Positions 17,979 to 27,880 of a stretch of 64,000 nucleotides of DNA are shown here, piece after piece. Positions within the stretch are counted from its first letter, which is position 1; the number at the start of each line of letters is the position of its first letter. The notes below the pieces were generated by a model. That model ran no database searches. It saw only the letters and a list, made by a program, of their open reading frames with translations, and was not told the origin of the DNA. The translations under genes were made by a program, and so were the position numbers. Source of the DNA: Streptomyces sp. NBC_01591 (lineage in GTDB: Bacteria; Actinomycetota; Actinomycetes; Streptomycetales; Streptomycetaceae); assembly GCF_035918155.1 (NCBI RefSeq), contig NZ_CP109327.1:6696001-6760000 (forward strand), given 5' to 3'.

Positions 17979-20900
17979 CTACGCGTCGGCCTTCACAGGT
18001 GGTGTCCACCGGCCGGCAGCGATCTCCGCGTCGAGCCGAGCGGAGAAGTGCGCGTGCGCGGCCCGCATCTCGGTCTCGCGGTCGGCCTTGTAGAAGGGGG
18101 CGGTGTACCCCTCGGGCGGTGGGGTGGTGGCGGGGCTTGCCAGATGGTCGAGGAGGGCGCGATAGTCCTCCTTCGTCTGGGCGTGGCCGTAGGTATTGAA
18201 GTCCCCCGCGATCTTACGGCCGTTGGCGTCGAAGTAGGTCGCCGACTCGTAGTTGTACAGCTGCGGGTAGCGGGACTTGAAGATCGCGACGAGTTGGTCC
18301 GCAGCGATACCGAGCCAGACGGCGACCAGGGCGTCGAGCTCTACGAGCGCGGCGCGGCGCTCGTACTCCGTACGGAGCGGGGTGGCGTACTCCCACGTCG
18401 GCTTGAGGTCGGCGGCGAGGGGGCTCAGCCGGGGCCAGTGGGGATTGGCCCAGTCTTCGTAGCCCGCCCAGCGGAGGTCGAACAGTTCCGCCCAGAGGGG
18501 GGCGTAGTGGATGGTGAGGGCGTTCATGCGGAGAGTGCGGAGGAGGAGCGCGGCGGCTAGGGGGTGCTTCGGGTCGGGGGCCGGCATCTTGGTGGCCTCG
18601 ACGACCTGGAGGTCCGAGCGGCCGGTGATACGGAGCAGGTAGTCGAGCGGCAGTGTCGCCCAGAAGCCCGCGTTGAGGGCGGTCAGACGCCCGTCCGCCA
18701 AGGCTGCCGAGTGCACGGCGTGGACATGGGCGGGGCCGGGCGGGATGAGGGCGGCCTGGAGGCTGCGGCTGGTGTTGAAGGGGATCATCCTCCGCCAGGC
18801 CAGTCGGAAGTGCGAGGTGGACGGTGCTCCACGCCAGGAGTCCTGGGCCGTGAGATACGTGGTCTCGTCCGTGGCTCGCACATAATTGGTCACCGGAACG
18901 TAGTCCTCGGACAGCTCCGTCGTAGCGAGCAGATCCCAGTCCCTGTTGCTCCGACAGGGGATTCTTGGCTCCTTGGAGCAGGGAAGCGCTGCCGCGAAGT
19001 GTGGCCCCTGGAGGATGACGTCCGAGAGAGACGGGACAGCCTGGTTGCCCCAGCGGATCAGCCCGTCCTTCCTTGCGGTGGCTTCGTGGTATCCACTCGT
19101 GATCAGCGGCTGGTAGTCGGCCAATGTGCCGTGATGCCCGGCCAGCGCCTCAATGGCCCCTTGCTCGCTGCGCAGGACGGGGTACAGCAGGGGAGTCTGC
19201 GCCGCTGGACCGGTTGAGCCCGTCAGAGCCTGCCAACTGGCCAGCAGATCCGTGTCCACATGCACTACGCGTTCGCGATGCGGTCGGATGTCCCACGAGC
19301 CGTTGTGCTTGATGCCGGGCGCCTCGCCGTGCCCGTCATGGGCCAGTGATGCGGGCAGGGCCTCCGCGTCGCGCAGTTCGCTGAGGTGAAGGAAGTCGGG
19401 CTCGCGAGACCGCCCATAGATGTGCATCGCGAATTCCTGTGCGCGGTCGAGGTCTTCGAAGGCCCAGTTGGCCGAGTTGACGAAGTGGGCGTGCACCCGC
19501 AGATGCCGGTACGCGGCCCCCCGGATCAGGCCCTCTCGCACGCCGCCGAAGTGTGTGTCCGGGTGGATCAGCCCCGCGCTGCCGCGTTGCGTCGCGTGCC
19601 GCCACACCTGCGCCATGAATGCCCGGTAGAGATCGCCTTGGGTTCCTACGAGCATGGGATACACGGCTGGGCTGCCCAGAGCAGCAACGAACCCGGAATG
19701 AACCGCCAACTCATCAAGGAATGAGGCCCGGCTGCCCTTGTCAGCGCTCAGCACCTCGTCCCTGCGCAGCCGCCACTCAGCCGCTCCTGGCTTCTCCGCG
19801 AGTACGAACCAAGGCTCTGACTCCGCCAGAACCAGATCTTCCTGCCAGCGTGGACGTACCCATGGAGGGTTCCCCACCTGCAGGTCATACCCACCCCGCT
19901 TAAAGACCTGCGCGTACTCCAACTCCCAATGAAAGAACCCCTGCTGGGTGGCAATGTCCTTCGACCGGGCCGCCCAAGGGAACCGGGACTCCAGCCAATA
20001 AGACCGATCCATCCCCATCAAGTCCGGCAGCGCATCCTCATACGGCGTCAGCTCCGTAAGCGACTCGAACTCCGCGATCAGCGACTCCGCCGGCACATCC
20101 TGCGTCCCCAGCAGCGACTCCGCGAAATCCAACCAGTCGTCCAGGTTCGCCAGCGGGATCACCTCGCGGCGCCGATCAGCGATGGATTCCTTGCGGCGGC
20201 CCATCCGGCGCTTGGCCACGGCCTCCTGGGTCAAGGACAGCTGCTTGGCTTCCGTACCGAAACCGGGGAGGGCCTCCTCCTCCCAGGACATCAGGACACT
20301 GGCGCTCTCGTCCTCGTCCTCCGCCCCCGAGACGGCCACCTCGTACGCGGCCGACTGCTCGGCCAGCTCCGCCGCCTGCCGGTAACGAGGATTCGTGCCA
20401 TTCAGCAGCGACGCCTCCTGGACCGGCCAGAACCACAGTGCGCACCACGCGTCCATCAGCGTCTTCAGCCGCCAGTACGGGGTGTCGACCGCCTCAAGGT
20501 CCGCCAGGACCTCTTCTCTCTGGACCGCCTCCACCGGCTGCCGCAGCCACTCCGGCTCCGTGCCCCAGACGTCGATCTTGCGGCTGATGTCCCGCTCGGA
20601 GATCTCCAGGCGGCGGACCACCAGCTGCCACAGGTACTCCGCCCGACGCGCAAGCCCTTGAAGCCGGGCCGTCTGCTTCGCGCTCGGCGACTTCGTGATC
20701 GCCTTGCGCCAGGCGCCGAGCGCCTTCGCCTCCTCCGGGGCCAGGGCCTTTGCCTCCTTCTCGGCGGCGACCGCGCCCCACTCCTTCGCCGGGAGCAGGA
20801 AGTGGTGGACCGAACCGGACGGCAGGCCCGACCCCGCATCCTTGAGGGGGAAGCGTTCCGGCGTGGCGCCCAGCCAGCCGCCCTTCTTCAGGCGTTCCGG

Positions 20901-23051
20901 ACCGTAGATCTCGCGACGGCCGCCGATCAGGGAGTTGCCTCGCCGCAGGTGGAGGCCGAACCACGGCGCCTCCATGCCCGGGTGCATCGTGTTCAGCCAC
21001 AGCGAGACCTCGGCCAGTTCGACCGCCGTCGAGTTGAGGTCCACGCCGTACGAGTTGTGCAGCGCGATGTACGCCTTGGCCTTCTGGAGCTCCACCGGGT
21101 GCTGCTCGGTGTCGATCGCCTGGCCGGTCTCCTCCTGGCGGCGGCGCAGGTACTCCGCCGCGACCTGGTTGATGGCCTCGTTCAGGAACGCGCCCGAGCC
21201 GAGGGCCGGCTCGCAGATCTTCCAGTCCAGGAGTTCCCGGGCCTCCGTGACCGTGTCGTCCTGGTCCAGGCGGTGCTGCAACGCCAGCTGGACCGTGACC
21301 TTCGTCAGCGATTCCGGCGTGTAGTACGAGGCCGAGGTCTGGCGGTCGCGGCCCGAGAGACGGTAGACGAACGAGCCCGGTCGGTACCGGACCCGGACAT
21401 CGGCGCCCGTCTCCTCGTCCCGGCGGCACACGAAAACGGAATCCGCGTACTCGTCGGCCTTCGAGGACGGGATCAGCCAGGAACCGTCCTTCGGGTCGCC
21501 GTTCTTCGCGACCTCGTACAGTTCTTCGCCGGCGATGAAGCCCGCGTACGACATCAGCCCTTCGTACACGGCGCCCAGCTGGTTGATGCCGAGCTGCGCG
21601 TACGAGATGAAGCCGCCTCGTTCGCCCTTCCTGCCCCGGGTGAGCATCAGCTTCCGCAGGACCTTGTACAGGGTGGCGTTGCGGAGCCGGGTGTCCAGGT
21701 AGCGCGGGCGCTCGTCCGAGTCGTCGTCGTGGCGGGGGTCCTTGACCGACTCCGCGCCGATCAGGCGGATCGACTCCGGTTCGAAGAGCTTCGAGTGGAG
21801 GGGTTCGAAGCGGAGGCCGACGTCTTCGGAATCCTTGGCGCTCACCCCGTGCGTGCGGCGCGGCCGGTAGCCCTCCTGGACCTTGCTGAAGAGCAGGTCC
21901 AGGGACTCGTACAGGTACACGCCCTCGCGGGCCTTCTCGCCCACCAGGTCCCGCTCCGCGACGAGCTCGCCGAGGCGGCCGAGGCCGTACCCCTGGTGGT
22001 ATTCCGGGTAGTCCGACGGCAGGATGCCCAGCTCCGGGCGGGCCTCCGCGTACAGGAGGAACAGGATGCGGTACAGGTAGCGGAACGACTCGCGGGCCAG
22101 CTGCCGAGAGAGTTCCGGGAGTTCCTTGACGTCCTCCAGGCGGACGCCGTCATGGCTGGTGATCCGTTCCAGGACCTCGTTCGCGATGAGTTCCACCGAC
22201 TCGCGCAGGCCGTCCCGGAGTTCCGACGAGACGCCCACCGCGTGCTTCGTCGACTTGTCGATGAGCCCGGCGAGCGGGTTCTCGCCGCCCTCCTCCGGAG
22301 TGCGCAGCGAGTCCGCGCCGAACAACGCGGCCAGGGTGTCGAGTTCCTGGCCGTCCTTGGTGTTGTTGCGGTCCAGGGCCGTGTCCAGGGAGGCCGCCAG
22401 GTAGCGGCCCTCACCCCACGCCGCCCGGTCCGCGAGGACGATCACGCCGCCGGCGAGCAGCAGCACGTAACGCGGCGCGTCCTCGCTTGCGAAGAGGAAC
22501 GAGGCCAGCTTCGAGCCCGTACGGAGGGAGTTGGACGCGTCCAGCTGTACGGGGGTGAGGAGGCGGCCGGGGCCGTCCGGGTCCAGGGCCGCGTCGGGTT
22601 CGGCAGCCCAGCCGCAGTCGACGGCCACCAGGCCCGGTTCGGCGTGCGCGACGGGGATCTCGTACGTGTGGTCCGCCCGGGACACCGTCAGGGTCTGGGG
22701 CTTGGCGTCGTAGCCGAAGGCGCGGAGAACGGAGGCATTGAGGGAAGTCGCGCGCTCGCGCCACTCGGGTGCGTCGTACGTCGTCGCGTCGTCGGGCGTG
22801 ACCGCCGCCTCCGCGAAGAAGGCGCGGGTACGGAAGTACGGGCGGCGCAGGGCGCGCAGACCCAGGCGGGGCGTGACCGGGAGGGCGTCCGGGTCAGGTT
22901 CCTGCTCGGAGTCAGAGAACGAGGACTTGGCCTCCTCCTCGCGGGTCTTCCAGGCCGCGAGGAGCCCGGACTTGAGGTCCTTCGGGAAGACCTCGGCCAG
23001 GTAGTGCGCGGAGAAGTAGTCACCGCGGTTGACCAGGGAGTCGTACGTCAT
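17979..23051 (-). CDS. Eco57I/PglX-like class I N6-adenine DNA methyltransferase (DISARM DrmMI-like), 1690 aa
   Basis: The start ATG follows AGGAG seven bases upstream and lies 10 bp behind the SNF2 helicase gene, so the two are one operon. Motif I is EPALGSGAFL (about residue 620), preceded by SASYYTPESL; YGVDLNSTAVELAEVSLWL follows; motif IV NPPWVRP is near residue 1060. The roughly 440 residues between motif I and NPPW, and about 600 residues after it, must include the target-recognition region. NPPY/W-type motifs mean N6-adenine methylation. The 600-residue N-terminal part has no clear PD-(D/E)XK triad by eye. A BREX PglX or a type IIG-like enzyme are alternatives. The helicase partner favours the DrmD-DrmMI comparison. 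Confidence 0.85.
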   Translation of the reverse strand: MTYDSLVNRGDYFSAHYLAEVFPKDLKSGLLAAWKTREEEAKSSFSDSEQEPDPDALPVTPRLGLRALRRPYFRTRAFFAEAAVTPDDATTYDAPEWRERATSLNASVLRAFGYDAKPQTLTVSRADHTYEIPVAHAEPGLVAVDCGWAAEPDAALDPDGPGRLLTPVQLDASNSLRTGSKLASFLFASEDAPRYVLLLAGGVIVLADRAAWGEGRYLAASLDTALDRNNTKDGQELDTLAALFGADSLRTPEEGGENPLAGLIDKSTKHAVGVSSELRDGLRESVELIANEVLERITSHDGVRLEDVKELPELSRQLARESFRYLYRILFLLYAEARPELGILPSDYPEYHQGYGLGRLGELVAERDLVGEKAREGVYLYESLDLLFSKVQEGYRPRRTHGVSAKDSEDVGLRFEPLHSKLFEPESIRLIGAESVKDPRHDDDSDERPRYLDTRLRNATLYKVLRKLMLTRGRKGERGGFISYAQLGINQLGAVYEGLMSYAGFIAGEELYEVAKNGDPKDGSWLIPSSKADEYADSVFVCRRDEETGADVRVRYRPGSFVYRLSGRDRQTSASYYTPESLTKVTVQLALQHRLDQDDTVTEARELLDWKICEPALGSGAFLNEAINQVAAEYLRRRQEETGQAIDTEQHPVELQKAKAYIALHNSYGVDLNSTAVELAEVSLWLNTMHPGMEAPWFGLHLRRGNSLIGGRREIYGPERLKKGGWLGATPERFPLKDAGSGLPSGSVHHFLLPAKEWGAVAAEKEAKALAPEEAKALGAWRKAITKSPSAKQTARLQGLARRAEYLWQLVVRRLEISERDISRKIDVWGTEPEWLRQPVEAVQREEVLADLEAVDTPYWRLKTLMDAWCALWFWPVQEASLLNGTNPRYRQAAELAEQSAAYEVAVSGAEDEDESASVLMSWEEEALPGFGTEAKQLSLTQEAVAKRRMGRRKESIADRRREVIPLANLDDWLDFAESLLGTQDVPAESLIAEFESLTELTPYEDALPDLMGMDRSYWLESRFPWAARSKDIATQQGFFHWELEYAQVFKRGGYDLQVGNPPWVRPRWQEDLVLAESEPWFVLAEKPGAAEWRLRRDEVLSADKGSRASFLDELAVHSGFVAALGSPAVYPMLVGTQGDLYRAFMAQVWRHATQRGSAGLIHPDTHFGGVREGLIRGAAYRHLRVHAHFVNSANWAFEDLDRAQEFAMHIYGRSREPDFLHLSELRDAEALPASLAHDGHGEAPGIKHNGSWDIRPHRERVVHVDTDLLASWQALTGSTGPAAQTPLLYPVLRSEQGAIEALAGHHGTLADYQPLITSGYHEATARKDGLIRWGNQAVPSLSDVILQGPHFAAALPCSKEPRIPCRSNRDWDLLATTELSEDYVPVTNYVRATDETTYLTAQDSWRGAPSTSHFRLAWRRMIPFNTSRSLQAALIPPGPAHVHAVHSAALADGRLTALNAGFWATLPLDYLLRITGRSDLQVVEATKMPAPDPKHPLAAALLLRTLRMNALTIHYAPLWAELFDLRWAGYEDWANPHWPRLSPLAADLKPTWEYATPLRTEYERRAALVELDALVAVWLGIAADQLVAIFKSRYPQLYNYESATYFDANGRKIAGDFNTYGHAQTKEDYRALLDHLASPATTPPPEGYTAPFYKADRETEMRAAHAHFSARLDAEIAAGRWTPPVKADA

Positions 23052-23061
23052 GGGGATTCTC

Positions 23062-25953
23062 CTAGGCGTGCGCGGCGGAGCCGTGGGCTGAGTCGAGGAC
23101 GGCCAGGACGCGCAGCATCGGGCGGCCCGTCGTCAGCAGGGAGTCGGCGAGGCGGGAGAGGGCGTCCTTGGTCTCCTCGCCCGCGAGGGTGGGTTGTTCC
23201 CACTGGCCCAGGCGCTGCCGGTACTCCTCGATCGGGGCGAGGAGCGCCTTGTCCCACTCCGAGCTGTGGCGCGAGAGGAAGGCCTCGGCGGCGTCCAGGG
23301 CCGCCGGGATGCCGGCCCGCAGGCCGTCCACGTCGTGGGGCCGCAACGGATTGGCCATCGTCGGGCCGATGCCCGCCTCGCGCAGTGTCCCCACCATGTC
23401 GTCCGTGACGTCCTCGCCCGTGACGGCCATCCACTTCACGACCGTCGGGCGGCCAAGGGCGTTGGAGTAGATGCCCTGAACGAGGTACACGGGGGCCTCG
23501 ACATCGGCTGTGATGACCGGGGCCTCCTGGCGGCCCAGCTTCACGAGGACCTTGTCGGTCAGCCACTCCACCACCGGGTGGAGGTCGGTGAGCAGGGAGA
23601 TCTCCGGCCAGCTGGAGGTGCCCGACTCGCGGGCCCGTACGAGGGCGCGGTCGGCCAGCTTGCGGTTGAGGGTGACCAGCAGGCGCTCGCTCAGGCGCTG
23701 CTCGCGGCGGTAGTCGGGCGGAAGCGCCTTCAGCCGGTGCACCAGGTCGACCGGGGGCTTGAAGGAGATCAGGCCGCTCTCGGGGTCGCGGTCCATCCCG
23801 AGGGACTGCTGGGCGTCCGGGAAGACCTCTCGTACCGCCTCGTCGACGAACTCGCGGGTGGTCGTGAAGAGACGGGGCACGTGGGCCTTCGGCGGTGCCG
23901 AGGAATCGTCCGGCGCAGACGCGGACGTGGAGGCCTCCGAGGTGGGCTCGGCGGACACGTCGTCGACCTGGGCGAAGAAGCCGGCCAGGAAGTCGTCCGC
24001 CCCGCCCGCCTCATCGGCGGTGTGCTGGAGCGACTCGTCGACCGTGCGGCCCTTGAGGAGGTCCTGGATCAGCGACTTCTCCTCGGCCTCCGCGCGGTAC
24101 AGGCCGGAGACCGCCTCCGCCGTGCCGAGCGAGCGGTGTGCCTCGTCCTCCCGCTCAAGGAGACGCTCGGCGACCGTGCGGTCGTCCTTCGCGCCGTCCA
24201 CCTCGCTGGTCAGGATCAGGGCGCGGAACTGCGGCTTGTGGACCTGCCCGTAACGGTCGATACGGCCGTTGCGCTGCTCGATGCGGATCAGCGACCACGG
24301 AACGTCGTAGTGGATGAGCTGATGGCACTGCCGGTGGAGGTTGACACCCTCGGAGGCCACATCACCGGTGAAGAGGATGCGTACGGGTGCGTCGGCGAGA
24401 CCGAAGTCCTCGACGCACTGCATCTGCTGCTCGTCGGAGAGGCCGCCGTGCATCACACGGGCCGCTTCCTCCAGGGCCTTGCCTTTGAAACCGAGCGCGG
24501 CCGGCACGGCGGACCGCAGCCACTCCAGGGTCTGGACGCGCTCGGAGAAGACCACGACGCGTGTCTCGCTGCGCGGCCCGACCCCGATCGCCTTCAACTG
24601 CTCGACGAGAGCAGCGAACTTGGACGAATCCTGCGCGGTCAGACCGGCCGTCAGCTCCCGCAGACGCTGGAGAGCGGCCAGTTCGGTGGCCGTCGCGTCC
24701 GGGTCGTTCTTCTTCTCCAGCGTCTTGATACGGGTCTCGACCGTCGAGCTCAGGGCGGCGTGCGAGGAGAGGAAGGACTTGAGCAGCGTGTACGGGAAGA
24801 GTGGGACCTCGCTCACCGAGCGGCCCTCGGCGGGCAGCCAGACCTGGGCCAGCTCCTCGAAGATCTTCTCCTCGGCCGGGGTCGCCGGGCAGTGCACCGA
24901 CTCGGAAGGGCCCCGGTCGGCCCACTGGCCGGACATCTTCTCCCGTACCTCGGCGCTGACCTTGGTGCGGCGGATGAACAGGTGCTTGATGTCCTCGGCC
25001 GAGTACCGCTCCGGGTCACGGATCGCCGCCGGGTCGAGCAGTGCGATCAGCTCGGCGAACGAGCGGGCGTTGCCGTTGTGCGGGGTGGCGCTGGCGAGGA
25101 TGAGGGCGTCCGTCTGCGGGGCGAGGAGCTGCGCGAGCTGGTTGCGCAGCGAACCGCGGTTGATCAGGTTGTGCGACTCGTCGATGACGACGGCGTCCCA
25201 CCGGATGTGCTCCAGGTGATGCTTGTACTGATCGGTGTTCTTGAGGGTGTCGATCGAGACGATCACGCGCTTGAAGAACGTGAAGGGGTTTCGGCCCGCC
25301 GGGATCTCCCGCTGGATCCGCTCGATGCCCGCGGAGTCTAGGCGGATCAGCGGGATGGCGAACCGTGTCCACAGCTCGTGCTGGAACTGCTCCAGAACGT
25401 GCTGCGGGGTCACGACGAGGATCCGCTCACCGCGGCCGCGGCGGATCAGCTCCGCGAGGGTGAGCCCGATCTCCAGGGTCTTGCCGAGGCCGACGACGTC
25501 CGCGATCAGCATGCGCGGGCGCAGGTTCCGGCCCGAGAGCGCGAGCTGTGCGGGCCGCTGCTGGTAGGGGAGCGAGTCGAGCAGGAAGCTGTCGGCGAGG
25601 GCCAGACCGCGCTCGGACTGGGGCAGCGGGGTCTTGCGGAGAATCGCTTCGAGGAAGAGCCGGCTGCGGCGGAAGTTTGGCGAGTCGTCGCTGATCAGAG
25701 TGGTCTTGGCGGGGTCCATCAGCTCGATGCCGGGCGCGCCGTCGCGGGTGCGCTCCAGGCCGGTGAAGAAGACGGCTTCCTGATCGCGGACGAACTCGGA
25801 GATCCCGACGGCTTCGATGCGGTCGCCGTCATGATCGGTCCGGGTGACGTTCTTGACCAGCCATTCCTCATCGCGTACGACGATCTGGGCGCCGGGCGGG
25901 AGACTCGTACCGGTGCCTGGGATGGGCTGCCGACTGGACTGCTGGGCGGTCAC
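23062..25953 (-). CDS. SNF2-family helicase (DISARM DrmD-like)
   Basis: The start is the GTG at 25953, with AGGAGG eight bases upstream; this is better than the longer frame to 26031. The 963-residue protein begins with PGAQIVVRDEEWLVKNV, a small beta domain seen in DrmD-type proteins. The helicase core follows: ADVVGLGKTLEIGL (Walker A variant of SNF2 enzymes), VVIDESHNL (DExH), ASATPHNG (motif III), and RILFTGDVASEGVNL plus QRNGRIDRYGQ (motifs V and VI). The methyltransferase gene follows directly. In class 1 DISARM, DrmD and DrmMI accompany DrmABC; those three genes are not adjacent here, so the DISARM label applies to the pair only. Confidence 0.88.
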   Translation of the reverse strand: MTAQQSSRQPIPGTGTSLPPGAQIVVRDEEWLVKNVTRTDHDGDRIEAVGISEFVRDQEAVFFTGLERTRDGAPGIELMDPAKTTLISDDSPNFRRSRLFLEAILRKTPLPQSERGLALADSFLLDSLPYQQRPAQLALSGRNLRPRMLIADVVGLGKTLEIGLTLAELIRRGRGERILVVTPQHVLEQFQHELWTRFAIPLIRLDSAGIERIQREIPAGRNPFTFFKRVIVSIDTLKNTDQYKHHLEHIRWDAVVIDESHNLINRGSLRNQLAQLLAPQTDALILASATPHNGNARSFAELIALLDPAAIRDPERYSAEDIKHLFIRRTKVSAEVREKMSGQWADRGPSESVHCPATPAEEKIFEELAQVWLPAEGRSVSEVPLFPYTLLKSFLSSHAALSSTVETRIKTLEKKNDPDATATELAALQRLRELTAGLTAQDSSKFAALVEQLKAIGVGPRSETRVVVFSERVQTLEWLRSAVPAALGFKGKALEEAARVMHGGLSDEQQMQCVEDFGLADAPVRILFTGDVASEGVNLHRQCHQLIHYDVPWSLIRIEQRNGRIDRYGQVHKPQFRALILTSEVDGAKDDRTVAERLLEREDEAHRSLGTAEAVSGLYRAEAEEKSLIQDLLKGRTVDESLQHTADEAGGADDFLAGFFAQVDDVSAEPTSEASTSASAPDDSSAPPKAHVPRLFTTTREFVDEAVREVFPDAQQSLGMDRDPESGLISFKPPVDLVHRLKALPPDYRREQRLSERLLVTLNRKLADRALVRARESGTSSWPEISLLTDLHPVVEWLTDKVLVKLGRQEAPVITADVEAPVYLVQGIYSNALGRPTVVKWMAVTGEDVTDDMVGTLREAGIGPTMANPLRPHDVDGLRAGIPAALDAAEAFLSRHSSEWDKALLAPIEEYRQRLGQWEQPTLAGEETKDALSRLADSLLTTGRPMLRVLAVLDSAHGSAAHA

Positions 25954-26074
25954 CCGCGATACCTCCTGATAGCTGCTGAACTGTGTAGATCTTCGTGCGG
26001 GCCACGGCCCGGGACAAGGGGCGATGGGCACCTCTGTCCGGCCCGCCCTGGCGCCTCGCTGCCTGTCGGCCCGC

Positions 26075-27277
26075 TCAGAACGGCGCTGTCGACGCGTACG
26101 TCTCCCGCAACTGTGCCGCGATCCGGAGCGAGGCGGCGGAACGGCGCGGGCCGGCAGGCGGCGCGGGCGCGGGCTGCGGCGCGGCCTCGGATGTGGGCTC
26201 CGCGTCCGGGGTGGTCACCGCCACCGTCGGGGTGTAGCCCGGCGGGCGGGCGGGCGTGACGGACTGCTGCGGCAGTGGAACGGTCGGCGCCACGGCCACC
26301 GCGTTCGGGGCCAGGAGAGTCGACACCTCGGCGAAGGCCTCGGCATCCGTGGGCGGCAGGGCGGGAGCCGGTACGGGGGAGGGCTCCGGCGGTTCGTACG
26401 CGACCGTGGTGAGGGAGGTCAGCTGCCGTCGGGCCTGGGCCACGGTCGCCCCGTGCGCCTTGATGACCGCCACGCACTGGGTGACCACCTCGTCCATCGT
26501 CGGACGGTCGTGCTGCGCGTACCGGAGCATGGACGACAGGAGACCGACCAGTTCCTCGGGGGCCCCCGACAGGTCGGGGGCCTTGTCGGGGTTGACGATG
26601 TGACTGAACAGCACCTGCACGTGATCGGCCTGATACGGATAGTGGCCCGTGGTCATGAAGAGCAGCACTGCCCCGAGCGCGTACACGTCCACCGGGGCCG
26701 TCAGCGGCTTCTCCCCGTTCGCCTGCTCCGGAGACATGCAGGCAGGAGTGCCCATCACCATGTTCGGTGCGGTGAGGGAGGCGCTGGACTCGGCGAAGAC
26801 GGCGAGGCCGAAGTCGATGATCTTGGGGCCGTTGGGGCCGAGCAGGATGTTCGCCGGCTTGAGGTCCCTGTGCAGCAGCCCTTGGCTGTGGACTCCGGCC
26901 AGCGCCTCGGCAAGGGTCGCTCCGAGCGAAGCGGCCGCCAGAGGCGACAGGACACCCCGGGTGTCGAGGAGCCGACGCAGGTCGGGACCCTCCACGTACT
27001 CGGTCGCGAGCCACGGTTGCTCCGACTCCGTGTCGGCCTTCACGAACGCGGCGACGCGCGGTCCCCAGATCGTCTTGAGGACCTCGATCTCCTGGGCGAA
27101 CCGCTGCCGGGTCTCCGAATCGACGACCGTAGGTTTGATCACCTTCACCGCGACGGCCTCACCAGCAGCGGACTCGCCGAGGTAGACCTGGCCCATGCCG
27201 CCATGGCCGATCCGTCCCAGCAGCGTGAACCCGCCCAGCTCGGCCGGATCGTCCGGGCTCAGCGGCGTTGTGTTCAC
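26075..27277 (-). CDS. Ser/Thr protein kinase, cytosolic
   Basis: The preferred start is GTG 27277, with GGTGGGGA upstream, giving 400 residues. All kinase landmarks are present: glycine loop GRIGHGGMGQVYLG, VAVKVIK (catalytic Lys), LHRDLKPANILL, IIDFGLA (DFG), and GTPACMSPEQ (activation segment/APE region). The C-terminal about 110 residues are Pro/Ala-rich with no transmembrane helix or PASTA repeats, unlike PknB. It lies 121 bp upstream of the SNF2 helicase in the same direction. Kinases accompany several defence systems (PglW in BREX, MkoB in Mokosh I, Stk2), but a link here rests only on position. Confidence 0.9.
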   Translation of the reverse strand: MNTTPLSPDDPAELGGFTLLGRIGHGGMGQVYLGESAAGEAVAVKVIKPTVVDSETRQRFAQEIEVLKTIWGPRVAAFVKADTESEQPWLATEYVEGPDLRRLLDTRGVLSPLAAASLGATLAEALAGVHSQGLLHRDLKPANILLGPNGPKIIDFGLAVFAESSASLTAPNMVMGTPACMSPEQANGEKPLTAPVDVYALGAVLLFMTTGHYPYQADHVQVLFSHIVNPDKAPDLSGAPEELVGLLSSMLRYAQHDRPTMDEVVTQCVAVIKAHGATVAQARRQLTSLTTVAYEPPEPSPVPAPALPPTDAEAFAEVSTLLAPNAVAVAPTVPLPQQSVTPARPPGYTPTVAVTTPDAEPTSEAAPQPAPAPPAGPRRSAASLRIAAQLRETYASTAPF

Positions 27278-27466
27278 TCTGGTCCCCACCTTGAAGATCT
27301 GCCGAAGGTCGCGCGATGGTCGCGTGCGTACGGGCCAAGGGTATCGGCGGTGTCCGACGTCAGGTCCGGTTCGGGGCAGGCCGCCCATGCCCCGGCCGGA
27401 TACAGCCCGCGGATGATCGAGAACGATTCCCGCGAGCTTCGCCCAGGCCGGCGAGATCGAGGACTC

Positions 27467-27608
27467 GGGCATCCGGTTCCGCTCTGCGCCGCTCGGGCGC
27501 CAGCCCGGGCGGCATCGCCGTCGCCGTCGAAGCCCTCACCGGTTCCGTCACCCCGCTCGCCCAGGCCCGGCGCGAGGAGGAAGCCGCGTGGGAGCGGGCG
27601 CACGCCCC
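27467..27608 (+). pseudogene. TIGR02679-family (Wadjet II JetD-like) remnant, left part
   Basis: The + frame encodes RRSGASPGGIAVAVEALTGS followed by an Arg/Glu-rich helix ending ERAHAP. This matches the N-terminal region remembered for TIGR02679/DUF2399 proteins. The frame is cut at about 27608 by the IS110 element and resumes in the same frame at 29311 with PLDELTASVPPLADW. No start codon context remains on the left; the sequence upstream degenerates into the kinase promoter region. Confidence 0.55.
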
Positions 27609-27623
27609 GTTACCTTTTCTGTG

Positions 27624-27880
27624 GCCCCGAAATGGGGCGCCTGGCCCCCGGGTCCGGTATGGCTGTGTGCCCCCTGTCGAAGTCGATGACCTGGGGGGTG
27701 TTGCCGCCGGGCTTCGGGGCACCGCTTGACCGCTGATGAGGGGCCTGACGACTGCCTGGTCCGGTGCAACGCCGGACCTCTTCACGGGCGGGATGTCTGC
27801 GTAACGTGGTTGCCGGCGTGTGGTGCCGCAGGGACGGCCGGGACGGATGCGAAAGGCACGACCGAAGAGGGGCATCGCGC
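27624..27880 (+). ncRNA. Candidate bridge RNA region of the IS110 element
   Basis: The 5' non-coding end of an IS110-group element is known to encode a structured bridge RNA with target- and donor-binding loops. Here the region contains hairpins GCCCC/GGGGC (27624-27638) and GGTCCGG/CCGGACC with a 7-nt loop (27758-27778). Exact ends and loops cannot be set by eye. Confidence 0.35.

Noticed and set aside
19929..23408. Long + strand open frame (1159 codons)
   Set aside because: It is antisense to the methyltransferase and the end of the helicase; composition Arg/Leu/Gln-rich without domains.
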